A stretch of DNA of 64,000 nucleotides from Adhaeribacter_A terreus (GCF_042657365.1 NZ_JBHSKT010000005.1:268980-332979); one strand, 5' to 3'; counted from the first letter of the stretch, positions 1-8,868 are shown. Translations and numbers: made by a program. The notes: a model not told the origin generated them from the sequence alone.

Positions 1-227
1 TGCAGATCTATATCTACCATAGCTGCCAGTTCCAGCTTCTGCCGTTCATTTTTCTGTTTCCTGAGTTCAGTTGCCAGTACCTTGTCAAAACAACGTTTCA
101 GCTTTACCGAATCTGCGCTTGCTTCCGTTTCCAGGCAATGGCAATAGGTATAGCTTATATGTAAGCGTTGCCCGAAAGCAGTAGTAAAGGCCAGGCAGCC
201 CGTTATCAGAAGCAGGATCAGTTTCAT
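1..227 (-). CDS. Secreted protein of unknown function, N-terminal part only (cut by window edge)
   Basis: Reading the minus strand from the ATG at 225-227 gives an open frame of 75 codons that runs off the window start. It begins MKLILLLITGCLAFTTAFGQ, a good signal peptide with cleavage expected after the small residues near position 19. The exported part is hydrophilic and has two cysteines close together (YCHC) and a Lys/Glu-rich stretch. No domain is recognised; the C-terminus lies outside the window. Confidence 0.6.
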   Translation of the reverse strand, partial: MKLILLLITGCLAFTTAFGQRLHISYTYCHCLETEASADSVKLKRCFDKVLATELRKQKNERQKLELAAMVDIDL

Positions 228-444
228 AATTCAGGGAAAATCAAGAATTAAGTGCAATAAAATCTTGATATATGAATATAAAACGGACTGCTTAAAGAAT
301 AATCCGGTTACTAAACGCTATTTTACGTGAAGGGGGTTAATAAATAAGGTGTACAGGTAACAGATCGGGGTAAATATGATGCGCCTGAAAACCGATTTGC
401 GGGCGGCGTACAAAATTGCCGAAAAGCTAAGGCGAGAAAATGTG

Positions 445-502
445 CAAAAAACCGGTAAACATCAGTTTGGTATTTTTAGCAAAGTGCTGTTTACCGGTTT
501 TC
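445..502 (-). terminator. Hairpin terminator after the cyanophycinase-like gene
   Basis: Arms of about 14 nt (ACCGGTAAACA paired with TGTTTACCGGT) enclose a loop of about 28 nt. On the minus strand the hairpin is followed by a run of six T, just past the stop of the gene ending at 516. Confidence 0.7.
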
Positions 503-515
503 TTTAAAAGATGAA

Positions 516-1340
516 TCAGTCTTCTTTTATTGCTTTTACGTTCATTGGCTGGAACAAGCGTTCGGCCAGGCAATAACGATAACCTTCCACCAGGAAATGC
601 ATAGTCAGGTTTTCTACGGCCACCGGCGCACCAAACTCCACTTCATCCAGATTTGTAGAAAGTATTTTGCTGCCGTCTATGATTGTTACCACGCCAATGC
701 CAAATGCTTCTATCTGGTCGCCTTCCCTGATGATCACACCCGTGCCTTCGCCTAAGCCTACGCCAATGTAATCGGGCCACTTGGCAACCGCCATGGCTAA
801 ACGCCCGAAGCGCCCTCTTTCCGTAAAATGCGAATCGATGTAAACACCGTGAATAAAAGAAAGTGCGGTGCTGGTTTTGGTACGTCCTTTTTCCAGCGAA
901 TAAGAACCGTACCCTTCGTAGATCATTCTATCCGATAACGCCACGGCGCCCGCGCTGGTACCCGCAATCACAATTTCGTCGGTAATGTAGCGTTCGCGCA
1001 TAATTTGCAATACCTGCGTGCCGCGCAGAAAATCGGCAATGCGCCGCTGGTCGCCGCCGGTAAAAAAGAGTACATCGGCTCTGCGTATGCGTTCCATGTT
1101 TTCGGGAGTATCGGCTTCGTTCTCTTCGTCTATGCGCAAATAATGGGCGTTACACAAACCAAGTTCCCGGAAAGCATCTTTATAAGCCTGCCCCGATTCG
1201 TCGGGCTCCGGCGCCGCCGTGGTAATTACTTCTACATAAGAATCGGTGTGGCAGAAAGAAGAATGAATAAGTTGCAGCAAAGCATCGTCGCCGCCGCCGC
1301 CAAGTGCAATTAAAGTACCTTTTATTTTCAGTTGATTCAT
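516..1340 (-). CDS. Cyanophycinase-like peptidase, family S51
   Basis: The 274-aa protein has the layout of the S51 serine peptidases that cut cyanophycin or related Asp-Arg peptides. Visible marks are LIALGGGGDD near the N-terminus, LFFTGGDQ around residue 91, the nucleophile elbow GTSAGA around 127-132, and DSHFTERGRFGRL around 169-181, all typical of CphB. No signal peptide, so probably cytoplasmic. No cyanophycin synthetase is visible in the window, so the substrate may be another beta-aspartyl peptide. It is a single gene with its own terminator downstream. The family call is firm; the substrate is not. Confidence 0.85.
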   Translation of the reverse strand: MNQLKIKGTLIALGGGGDDALLQLIHSSFCHTDSYVEVITTAAPEPDESGQAYKDAFRELGLCNAHYLRIDEENEADTPENMERIRRADVLFFTGGDQRRIADFLRGTQVLQIMRERYITDEIVIAGTSAGAVALSDRMIYEGYGSYSLEKGRTKTSTALSFIHGVYIDSHFTERGRFGRLAMAVAKWPDYIGVGLGEGTGVIIREGDQIEAFGIGVVTIIDGSKILSTNLDEVEFGAPVAVENLTMHFLVEGYRYCLAERLFQPMNVKAIKED

Positions 1341-1450
1341 GTAAGCTGGTTATGCCGTTAGCAATGCTTCAGCCCGAATACGTAATTAACGGGCAAAAAG
1401 TAGTATTCTGGTAAAAATAAGCCGCTTTTTATGTGGGCTGAATAAGAAAT

Positions 1451-1481
1451 AAAAAGCCCGCATACCAGTAGTTTGCGGGCT
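1451..1481 (-). terminator. Hairpin terminator after rlpA
   Basis: AGCCCGCA (1455-1462) pairs with TGCGGGCT (1474-1481). On the minus strand the stem is followed by TTTTTA, about 35 nt past the rlpA stop. Confidence 0.75.
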
Positions 1482-1515
1482 AATAAGTTTAAAAAGGGCA
1501 ATATAAGGTCTTGAT

Positions 1516-2190
1516 TCAGCCGTTACCCTGGCGCACCAGGGTTGGTATTCCGGCTTTGGAAAGTTCGGTTTTCACGCGGTCGGCAATCTGGCGATCGGTA
1601 AAGCGGCCCGCCAGCACGCGGTGCACCGTTTTGCCGTTCACAGTTTCCTGCGTAAGCGTAACCAGCACATCGTTTTGCAGCGCTTTGATCTTTTGCGATT
1701 GCAGTTCTGCATTTTTCAGATCGGAAAAAGAACCGGCCTGGATCACGTAATACACTTCCGAAACCACCGAATCTGGCAGGGTAGCAGTAGTTGCTACTTC
1801 GGAGGCCGGCTTGGTAAGAATTTCCATCTCTACCTTGGCAAGTCCGCTCCGGATCATGTCTATTTCGCGGGCAGCCGCTTCGGAAAGGTCTATCAGGCGG
1901 CGGCCTTTAAACGGACCCCGATCTGTAATGCGAACAATTACCGACTTGTTGTTAGCCAGGTTTGTAACTTTTACCTCCGTGCCAAATGGCAGGGAAGGAT
2001 GCGCAGCCGTAAGTTTGTTCTTATTATAGATCTCGCCGTTGCTGCTCTTGCGGCCGTGGTATTTGGTGCCGTACCACGAAGCGGTTCCGGTTTGCGTTTT
2101 GCCTTTACCGGTAGCAAACGCTGAAATATTCAGCGCAAAAAAAATGATGAGAATAAAGCTGAAAACATAATTTAGTCTTCGTAAATCCAT
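1516..2190 (-). CDS. rlpA: RlpA-like septal lytic transglycosylase with SPOR domain
   Basis: The 224-aa protein starts with a signal peptide (MDLRRLNYVFSFILIIFFAL). A double-psi beta-barrel follows at about residues 35-127, with GTASWYGTKYHGRKSSNGE, LPFGTEVKVTN and VRITDRGPF, the signature of RlpA. A C-terminal SPOR domain (about 147-220, starting YYVIQAGSF) binds glycan strands stripped of stem peptides at the division site. In characterised relatives RlpA cleaves such naked glycan. It is exported and presumably acts in the periplasm. The Asp of the DRGPF motif is present. Confidence 0.9.
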   Translation of the reverse strand: MDLRRLNYVFSFILIIFFALNISAFATGKGKTQTGTASWYGTKYHGRKSSNGEIYNKNKLTAAHPSLPFGTEVKVTNLANNKSVIVRITDRGPFKGRRLIDLSEAAAREIDMIRSGLAKVEMEILTKPASEVATTATLPDSVVSEVYYVIQAGSFSDLKNAELQSQKIKALQNDVLVTLTQETVNGKTVHRVLAGRFTDRQIADRVKTELSKAGIPTLVRQGNG

Positions 2191-3110
2191 GTGTTCCTTT
2201 ATTGGTGAACCGCAAATCTACGAACGATTTTTTTAAAAACTAATTTTAAAGCCATTTAAGCGCTTATCGGGGTGTGGCAATGAGGGGATATGCATACCAG
2301 CAACTACGGTTTAAAAACGTTATAATTCAAAAAGTATGTTTCCATATGGCGCTTACGCGTACATTTTTCCGGGTGTGGTGCAAAACAAGATTCGTATTTA
2401 AAAAGACTAAAAAAACCTGGAACTTTTTTTCAGATTTTTCTGTCCGCAACCGTTTTGATTAGTTTTTTAGTAAAAAATGATAGCGTTTTTAGCAAAGTTG
2501 ATTTTCGGCTGGTACCGTCAGCGAAAGCAGATTGCAATGACAATTCTCTGAATTGGGATTTGTCAGATTCAGGGATTAATGGATTTAACCACCCTCACCC
2601 CCCTTGAAAAGGAGGGGAGCTTTTCCTTCCATTGTTTCACTTCATTAATTTACTCATTCCGCCAGCGCAGCGTCACACGAAAATCACGTTTGCTAGAAAG
2701 CTCAACTAAAAAGAAGCTGACTATGGAGGGAAATGATACCAGTTTCTGCGTTCGCGGCCTCCGCACTTTCCGATTTCGTCAGAAAAGCCGCGCGCGGCCA
2801 GGAAAGTGTGAGACGCGAACGCAGAAACAAAGCCACCCGGCTTGAGGGAGAAAATTGCCGATGAAAATTAAAAGCCAGATGTTTAGCAGAAAAAGTATTT
2901 CAAAACGCTAGCACTTTTAGTTGAAAAACTGCTGCCCGCCGACGAGGTCCTTCAGAGCTACGCTCGCAATCTTCGCGCTCCCGCGCTCAATTGTGCTCAG
3001 AATGACAAAAATGGTATGCTTTTGAGCCTAAAAACTCAGAAATGCGGCTTTATAAGTTCCCTCGACTAACGCTCGGGATGACGGAAAACGCATAGCAAAC
3101 TGCCTCATTA
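2191..3110. repeat. 920-bp gene-free stretch filled with repeats
   Basis: No convincing gene here; the open frames at 2274-2462 and 2579-2845 are short and lie over repeats. It holds two copies of the 29-bp element (2461-2489 reverse, 2902-2930 forward). A GC-rich CACCCTCACCCCCCTT...GGAGGGG unit is at 2590-2620, related to those at 38841 and 45785. A long imperfect hairpin is at 2742-2828. A direct pair of units ending in GCTC(A/G)GRATGAC lies at about 2940-3085, a common intergenic repeat style in Bacteroidota. Confidence 0.7.
2742..2828. repeat. Long imperfect inverted repeat (cruciform or RNA hairpin)
   Basis: The arm GTTTCTGCGTTCGCG plus CGCACTTTCC is mirrored by GGAAAGTGTG plus CGCGAACGCAGAAAC. 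Unpaired bases occur only between the two sub-arms. A further GC-rich palindromic stretch (GCCGCGCGCGGC) lies inside the loop. No T-run follows on either strand, so it is not an obvious terminator. Confidence 0.7.
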
Positions 3111-4484
3111 CTAATACATCTTTGGCAACGAAATCCCTTTGATCTTCCGGTAAAGCGTAATCGCCGCCTGATCGGTTAAGCCCGAAATAAAATCCGTAAC
3201 GTTCAAGATCTTTTCGTAATCGGAAGGGCTTATTTTGCGGTCTAAACCCAGGAACTGATCCGGAATAAGATCGAGCATTTTCTGGTTTCGGCGCGACTGC
3301 GTGAAGAAAACCGCATTCAGAAACACATCGAGCAAACCGCCTAAAACTTCGAAACCAGCGGCTTCAATTTCTAAAACCGGACGGTTCTGGTAAATTTTCT
3401 GGATGGAGAGTTTCTTGATCTCATCCAGAGCAGGTTTGCAGCGTAGTTCACCGATCAAAGCTTTATCGAAACGGCCGGCTAAAATGGCTTCTTCTTCCAG
3501 CAGGAAAATTTCCGCCGATTCTGCAATTAATTTCCCGATGATCTTCGCCCGCAGAAACCCGATTTCCTCGCGCCAATCCGAAAAATGAATGCGGGAAACT
3601 TTGCCTTCCGGCTCTTCCAGCAGGTCTTTTAGCAGTTTTTTGCCTTCTGCCGCCGGAATTAAGCCTAATTTGCAGCCGTCCTCAAAATCTACAATGCGGT
3701 AGCAAATATCGTCGGCGGCTTCTACTAAAAAAGCCAGCGGGTGCCGGTGAAAAAACACGCCCGATTCCGAGCTTTTCCGGAGCAAACCCAATTCAGATGC
3801 AATGTTGCTGAAACGCTCTTTCTCGCTCTGGAAAAAACCGTATTTCTTTTCGCTGCAAAGTTTAGAATTCGGGAAATGCGGCACGCTTTCTTTCGGGTAT
3901 TTGGTGAAAGTGGCCAGCGTGGTATAAGTTAAGCGCAAACCGCCGGGCGTGTCGCATTGCGCCGGATACGTGTGCGTCAGGATCCGGAAACCGGCGGCGT
4001 TGCCTTCAAAACGCTGTAAATCGGCTTTTTCAGCTTCCGATAAATTACGCAGAAAAGGCGCGGCTTCCGAACTCTGAAAATAAGCCGAAATAGCGTCTTC
4101 GCCGGAATGCCCGAACGGCGGATTACCAATGTCGTGCGCCAGACAAGCGGCCGCTACGGCATCGCCAAAATCGTTGTCGGAAATGTTTTTATGCTGCGTA
4201 AGTTTGGGGTGGCGTTCTACAATGTTTTTACCCACAATTCTGCCCAGGCTCCTGCCCACACAACTGGTTTCTAAACTATGCGTAAGGCGGGTGTGCACAA
4301 AATCGCTTTCGGGCAGGGGCATTACCTGCGTTTTATTTTGCAGTCTTCGGAAGGCCGAAGAAAAAACAATACGGTCGTAGTCGCGCTGAAATTCTCCGCG
4401 CACCGATTCGTCGGCCTCGTGGTGTTTGGCCTGATCTTCGAAACGTTTTTTTGAAAGCAGTTTTTCCCAGTGCATTGGCTCCAT
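3111..4484 (-). CDS. dgt: dGTP triphosphohydrolase (HD superfamily)
   Basis: The 457-aa protein matches dGTPase, which hydrolyses dGTP to deoxyguanosine and triphosphate. Seen in the sequence: FSSAFRRLQNKTQV near residue 42, THSLE around 68, and the metal-binding HD motif in LAHDIGNPPFGHSGE around 115. Length fits the long form of the family. Met4 (base 4475) is a likely alternative start because relatives often begin M-x-W-x-x-L. Cytoplasmic, single gene. It is divergent from the lipoprotein gene at 4643. Confidence 0.92.
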   Translation of the reverse strand: MEPMHWEKLLSKKRFEDQAKHHEADESVRGEFQRDYDRIVFSSAFRRLQNKTQVMPLPESDFVHTRLTHSLETSCVGRSLGRIVGKNIVERHPKLTQHKNISDNDFGDAVAAACLAHDIGNPPFGHSGEDAISAYFQSSEAAPFLRNLSEAEKADLQRFEGNAAGFRILTHTYPAQCDTPGGLRLTYTTLATFTKYPKESVPHFPNSKLCSEKKYGFFQSEKERFSNIASELGLLRKSSESGVFFHRHPLAFLVEAADDICYRIVDFEDGCKLGLIPAAEGKKLLKDLLEEPEGKVSRIHFSDWREEIGFLRAKIIGKLIAESAEIFLLEEEAILAGRFDKALIGELRCKPALDEIKKLSIQKIYQNRPVLEIEAAGFEVLGGLLDVFLNAVFFTQSRRNQKMLDLIPDQFLGLDRKISPSDYEKILNVTDFISGLTDQAAITLYRKIKGISLPKMY

Positions 4485-4598
4485 ACGCGCAGATTTTCAG
4501 AAATATGTTCCGAAGCTACGGCAAGCCGGGCAAAGCTGCAAACCTGTGGCCATTTTTCCGTAAAAACGCTGGTAAACTTTCCGGTTTCAGGCTGGTTT

Positions 4599-4627
4599 AC
4601 TTTTTGTGCCCCAAACCCTACCGTTTT
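4599..4627 (-). repeat. 29-bp element in the gap before a lipoprotein gene
   Basis: Reverse-oriented copy with right block ACTTTTT and left block CTACCGTTTT. A second reverse copy follows at 4660-4688 inside the signal-peptide codons of the gene starting at 4643. Confidence 0.8.
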
Positions 4628-4642
4628 TTAGCTCTTAATTTT

Positions 4643-5326
4643 ATGCGAAACCGCCTTTTAGTTTTTCTGCCCGTTTTCATAGCGTTTTTGGGTTGCAGCA
4701 AGCCCGCCGGAAAAAGCACCGATATGCAAACTGCTTCTACTACCGCTTCCACAGAAGCCGTTTCGCAAACCTGCCCCGAATATTTTTATTACTACAACCA
4801 GGAAAAAATTCCGATGCAGGTTAACCCCGCCGTTTTATTAGTAGGTTTTACAGAAGGACAAACGCCGGAAAATCAGCGGAAGCTATTGAGCCGTTTCACA
4901 GAATTTGCGGAACTGGGTTCGGAGCAACGTTCGGCGGCCGGAGCATTTACCATTGTAAAACTGAAACCCGCCACTACGTGTCCGCAGGCGCTGGCAATGG
5001 CAAAAAAACTGCAGCAAATGCCGGAAGTTACGTTTGCCAACCCAACCTTTAAATCGCCGCCTACATTGGGAAATACTTATGCCTGGGTGGGCGTTACCTC
5101 GGAATTTATTGTAACCCTGAAACGCAGAGAAGACCTGCCAACCTTTGAAAACGCGATCGCGCAAACCAAAACCAAAATCCTCGATCCGCTGGGAGAAACT
5201 ACTTTCCTGGTTCAGGCTACCAAAACCGCGCAAGGCAACACCCTGGAAATGGCCAATTACTTTCACGAGCAACCGTATGTGCAGAATTCAGAACCCGATT
5301 TTTTCCTGGCCAGTCCGCAAAATTAA
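4643..5326 (+). CDS. Lipoprotein with tandem subtilase-prodomain-like units (paralogue 1)
   Basis: The ATG at 4643 is chosen because it opens a lipoprotein signal with Cys18 in AFLGC; the frame upstream lies over dgt. The 227-aa protein has two similar halves. Half one reads VLLVGFTEGQT, then TIVKLKP, then QMPEVTFANPTF. Half two reads EFIVTLK, then TFLVQATK, then QPYVQNSEPDFF. Ending each unit in a P-x-V-x-x-(A/S)-(N/E)-P-x-F phrase is typical of N-terminal prodomains of secreted subtilases, but no protease domain follows. It may be an inhibitor or chaperone for a protease, or a binding protein. Function is inferred only. Confidence 0.7.
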   Translation: MRNRLLVFLPVFIAFLGCSKPAGKSTDMQTASTTASTEAVSQTCPEYFYYYNQEKIPMQVNPAVLLVGFTEGQTPENQRKLLSRFTEFAELGSEQRSAAGAFTIVKLKPATTCPQALAMAKKLQQMPEVTFANPTFKSPPTLGNTYAWVGVTSEFIVTLKRREDLPTFENAIAQTKTKILDPLGETTFLVQATKTAQGNTLEMANYFHEQPYVQNSEPDFFLASPQN

Positions 5327-5354
5327 AGCTTAAAACCGCCTTTTTCAGGTTTGT

Positions 5355-5383
5355 AAAACGCTATGGGAAAGCACCGTAAAACT
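5355..5383 (+). repeat. 29-bp element between the paralogous lipoprotein genes
   Basis: Forward copy: AAAACGCTAT at 5355, right block TAAAACT ending at 5383. It lies 28 nt after the stop of the upstream gene. The rest of the 195-bp gap is AT-rich with no other clear element. Confidence 0.75.
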
Positions 5384-5521
5384 GTCTTTTGTTTTCATAA
5401 CTAACTGAAAATCTATATATTAAAATTAACATAGAATAAAAATATTCGGAAAAATTTCAGCCATTTCGTAGCCGCGCGCCGTAGAATGGGTAGAAGCTCA
5501 CCTTTAACCGCCCTTTTACCT

Positions 5522-6262
5522 ATGAAACGACTTATCTACATCACTTATCTGGGCCTTCTTGCGCTCATTCTTATTTCGTGCCACAAAGAAAACGTTGCCC
5601 CGGATGGCGCGCTGGCCACTCCTACTCCCAATGAGGCCCGCTTTGGTTCCTGTTTTTCCTACCATTATTTAACTAAAACCGGCGTGTTCCAGTTAGGCAA
5701 TGCGCGCACCGATTATGTGCTTGTAGGTTTTGGCGGCAATGTAACGTTGGCACAACAACAGGCTTTACTTTCGCAGTACACCATTTTCGACCAGATAGAC
5801 GGCGATTATTTCTCCGATTCCGGCATTATTACCATTGTAAAACTGAACAGCAACGCTACCTGCCAGGCTGTTGCCAATATGATCAATAATCTGGAAAGGA
5901 AACGACAGGTTAAATTTGCCGGTCCGGTTTTCAACGATCCGAACGGTGTGCTGGCCTGGATCGGGCAAACCAATGAAATAACGGTAACCCTGAAAAACGC
6001 GGCTTATTATCCGCATTTGCAGCAGCTGGCCAGAATAACCAGAACTACCATTGTTACTAATTTGTGGGATGATACCTATTTGCTGAGCGCCGATAAAAAT
6101 TCTGCCGGAAACAGCCTGCAAATGACCAGTCTCTTCAACGTATCTCCTTTTGTAGCGCTAGCCGAACCAAATTTTCTGGCCCAATCTCCACCATTAAGAA
6201 CCGGCGACAAACCGCAGCGGAAGCTAGCTAAAACATTCCTGCCAGCGCTGGCTGCACTATAA
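5522..6262 (+). CDS. Lipoprotein with tandem subtilase-prodomain-like units (paralogue 2)
   Basis: The ATG at 5522 gives a lipoprotein signal with Cys20 in LILISC. The 246-aa product is colinear with the protein at 4643. Shared are DYVLVGFGG, IITIVKLNS, KFAGPVFNDP, AWIGQTNEITVTLKN and FVALAEPNFLAQ, again two half-units each ending in a prodomain-like phrase. The pair arose by tandem duplication and has diverged strongly. A basic tail of about 25 residues is unique to this copy. No protease domain is present; a subtilase with its own N-terminal region is encoded at 46149. Confidence 0.7.
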   Translation: MKRLIYITYLGLLALILISCHKENVAPDGALATPTPNEARFGSCFSYHYLTKTGVFQLGNARTDYVLVGFGGNVTLAQQQALLSQYTIFDQIDGDYFSDSGIITIVKLNSNATCQAVANMINNLERKRQVKFAGPVFNDPNGVLAWIGQTNEITVTLKNAAYYPHLQQLARITRTTIVTNLWDDTYLLSADKNSAGNSLQMTSLFNVSPFVALAEPNFLAQSPPLRTGDKPQRKLAKTFLPALAAL

Positions 6263-6270
6263 AACGCATT

Positions 6271-6299
6271 AAAACGCTATGTTTTCAGGTATAAAAAGT
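6271..6299 (+). repeat. 29-bp element after a lipoprotein gene
   Basis: Forward copy starting 8 nt past the stop at 6262, with right block AAAAAGT. Confidence 0.8.
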
Positions 6300-6351
6300 C
6301 GGGTATGCTAAAATCCGGCCTTAAAGATTCATAACCTCGGAAGGGTTAACA

Positions 6352-6390
6352 AAGAAAGGACAGGGTATTTTATCCTGTCGTTTCTTTTTT
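6352..6390 (+). terminator. Hairpin terminator after the second prodomain-like lipoprotein
   Basis: GAAAGGACAGG pairs with CCTGTCGTTTC (one mismatch) across an AT-rich loop and is followed by TTTTTT. Confidence 0.7.
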
Positions 6391-6442
6391 AGGGCTTCTC
6401 CTTTTCACATGCTTAAACCTGAATAAAGCAGTCAGTATAAAT

Positions 6443-6478
6443 GAAAAAAAGGAAGGCACAAGTTGCGCCCTCCTTTTC
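6443..6478 (-). terminator. Hairpin terminator after the M56 peptidase gene
   Basis: On the minus strand AAAGGAGGGCGCAA faces TTGTGCCTTCCTTT, followed by a run of T. It lies about 25 nt beyond the stop at 6502. Confidence 0.65.
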
Positions 6479-6501
6479 ATTCACCCAAAACATTTTAATA
6501 A

Positions 6502-8868
6502 TTAATTCTCGTTTATCACTTCATTGTAGTTGCCGCCTTTTTCCAGACCCGGGTGGAAGAGTTTCTTATATTTCTCGAAGGTAGCTTTTGGTTGTTTTTT
6601 ACCGTTAATGGTCAGCCCGTCTTTGTTTATCTGGTAATTAAAGCTCTTATCGTTTTCCCCGATCAGTTTGTCTTTTCGAAGTTCGGTTTTTAGTTTTTCT
6701 AACCGTTCGGTGCGTTCTTTGGCGGCTTTGGCTCTTGCCTCAGCAGCTTTTGCTCTGAGTTCAGCCGCCTTGGCACGATCAAGGGCTGCTTTTTCTCTGA
6801 TCTTAGTTGCTTTGGCCCGGTCTACAGCCGCTGCTTCTCTTAACCTGGCGGCATTTTCACGGTCTTTGGCGCTACGTTCCCGGATCTCTACCGATCTTTC
6901 GCGGGCGTCTTTATGAATGCGTTCAATTTCAGCTGCGTTGGGTACGGTTACGTAGATCTGCTTCCGGATATTTTTAGAAAGTTCGGTGCCGTAATCCGCC
7001 ATTTCTTTGCTGTATTCCTCCATTTCCCGCTCGTACTCGGCCATTTCGGTTTCGTATTCTTTCCATTCTGAGCCCCGGTTTTCCGAAAATTCCTTCATCT
7101 CTGTGTCGAATTCTTTCATTTCCGCCTCAAATTCCTTCAGTTCTGCTTCGTAAGCTTTTTTCTCAGCTGCGGAAGCATCGCTAGAAGGTGCCATCGGTTT
7201 TATAGGACGCATGGGCGCCATAGGAGCTAAAGGTGGCATCGGCGGCATCGGGGCAACCAGCACTTCAGGAGCAGGAGGTGCTGGCGGAGCCGGATATTGG
7301 TACCGGAAACGCGTATTGAATTCCGGGCGGGCATGAGCTTCAGGAGCGGAATACACGTAAACACGCGGGCTGGGCGAAGGAAAAGCCTGTACATTCGGCA
7401 TATCTTTCAGCGCTTTGCGGGCTTCTTTCACTTCTTCTTTCGAAGCATATTCTTTCTTTTTCTTTTTGCCTTTTTCGCGCGCTTCGTTCCGTTCGTCAAT
7501 TATTTTCTGAAAAGAAGCCATGTCTTTTTTGCGCACTTTTTTACCGTTTACATAAAGCTCCGCGATTTTGCCGTTCTTATCTTTCACAATAATAATGTCT
7601 TCGCCGTCGCCGTCGGGCGCTGCACAAACCGAAAGACTATAGCCATTGGCTTCAAAATCGGTAGAAAAATCGGCGGGCATATTCTTCTTGATCGCCGGTT
7701 TAGCTACCTCGGTAATGTCAGTCGTTTTTGCTTCCGACCAGGCCGCAGTGAGGTTAGGTTTTGTTTTTTCTACCGAAATGCTGCCTACGTAAAACGGAAA
7801 CTCTTCGAATTCAGGCTTCAACTGCGCCATAGCACTTAAAGAAATAGCGCTGATGCTCACCATTAAAATGCAGGCCGCAATAAAACCTTCAGAAAAACTG
7901 GCACTGCGGCGCGGTTGGTTCAGCATGCGTTTTATGCGACCAAGTAGCGAACCGCGTTTGCCGTTAAAAGCCATGGCCATAGCCGGGCCGGCTGCAAAAT
8001 TCATTTCTTCCAGTTCGGCCAACGCGACCGCAAACGCAATGGAATCGCCGCATAAATTCAGGGCAATATCGTCGCAGCAGTTTTCGCGTTCGGCTCGCAC
8101 ATTGGCACTGATCCACCACATGGCCGGGTGATAAAAAAAGATCGTTTCCACTACTGATTGTACCAGGTTAAACAGATAATCGTGGCGGTAAATATGACCC
8201 AGTTCATGCGCTAAAATCGCTTCAACCTGCTTTTCCGTTAAGCCGTTTACCGCACCTACCGGCACCAGAATTACGGGTTTCAGGTAACCAATAGCCACCG
8301 GCACTTTCACCTGAAGCGATTCCAGCAAAGCTACCGGTTTGGTAAAGTTGAGTTTTGCCTGAAGTTCGTTCAGTTTATTCTGCCAGCGCAAGCCAAGCGG
8401 TTTTGCCTGGTAATGTTTTAAACGCTGCACATATGCCAGTCCGCCCAGCATTTTCAGCGCCATAACCAGCAAACCCATGAACCAGATGGTTACAATAAGC
8501 GGCAAATGTTTTTCGAAATACGAAGCGAAGAAATCAGCAAAGGGCAAACTTTCGTACCACGTTTCTGAAGCAGCAGCAACGGTTGAAACGCTATGGTTTT
8601 GGGCTGAAAAAGTGGTTGTTGTTGCTGGTGTAGTAATTTGGGCTGGCTCCTGGTAAAGCCTGAAGAACGTGAAAACGGCCAGCGCCAGCGTGGTAAACAG
8701 CGCCGTAGCCGAAATAAAATAACGTACCTGCGCCGAAGCACGGTTCAGAAAAACCAGCACCACCGAAAGCGCCAACGCTACGAGTGCCCCCTGCCAGAGC
8801 GAATGCAGCAGCGTCCAGCCCAAAGCCTGGGTAAGCTCCTGCGAAAGAAAAGTGTCTGCGTACTTCAT
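6502..8868 (-). CDS. BlaR1-like M56 membrane metallopeptidase with long coiled-coil sensor tail
   Basis: 788 aa. The N-terminal membrane part (about 1-330) has several hydrophobic segments and the zinc motif HELGH in AILAHELGHIYRHDY around residue 222, plus the ENCCDD stretch typical of M56. In BlaR1/MecR1 systems this protease senses a signal outside the cell and relieves a BlaI-type repressor. Here the C-terminal part has no penicillin-binding domain. It carries a Pro-rich segment (PAPPAPPAPEV) and a very charged coiled coil with repeated A-K-A-A-E-x-R units. Codons around 8585-8613 coincide with a 29-bp element. It overlaps the upstream repressor gene by 4 nt (ATGA), so the two are translated together. 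Confidence 0.88.
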   Translation of the reverse strand: MKYADTFLSQELTQALGWTLLHSLWQGALVALALSVVLVFLNRASAQVRYFISATALFTTLALAVFTFFRLYQEPAQITTPATTTTFSAQNHSVSTVAAASETWYESLPFADFFASYFEKHLPLIVTIWFMGLLVMALKMLGGLAYVQRLKHYQAKPLGLRWQNKLNELQAKLNFTKPVALLESLQVKVPVAIGYLKPVILVPVGAVNGLTEKQVEAILAHELGHIYRHDYLFNLVQSVVETIFFYHPAMWWISANVRAERENCCDDIALNLCGDSIAFAVALAELEEMNFAAGPAMAMAFNGKRGSLLGRIKRMLNQPRRSASFSEGFIAACILMVSISAISLSAMAQLKPEFEEFPFYVGSISVEKTKPNLTAAWSEAKTTDITEVAKPAIKKNMPADFSTDFEANGYSLSVCAAPDGDGEDIIIVKDKNGKIAELYVNGKKVRKKDMASFQKIIDERNEAREKGKKKKKEYASKEEVKEARKALKDMPNVQAFPSPSPRVYVYSAPEAHARPEFNTRFRYQYPAPPAPPAPEVLVAPMPPMPPLAPMAPMRPIKPMAPSSDASAAEKKAYEAELKEFEAEMKEFDTEMKEFSENRGSEWKEYETEMAEYEREMEEYSKEMADYGTELSKNIRKQIYVTVPNAAEIERIHKDARERSVEIRERSAKDRENAARLREAAAVDRAKATKIREKAALDRAKAAELRAKAAEARAKAAKERTERLEKLKTELRKDKLIGENDKSFNYQINKDGLTINGKKQPKATFEKYKKLFHPGLEKGGNYNEVINEN

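Noticed and set aside
2274..2845. Open frames of 62 and 88 codons
   Set aside because: They run across repeats and hairpins and have unnatural composition.
4563..4591. AAAACGCT start of a 29-bp element
   Set aside because: Neither TA nor the right A-tract is in place.
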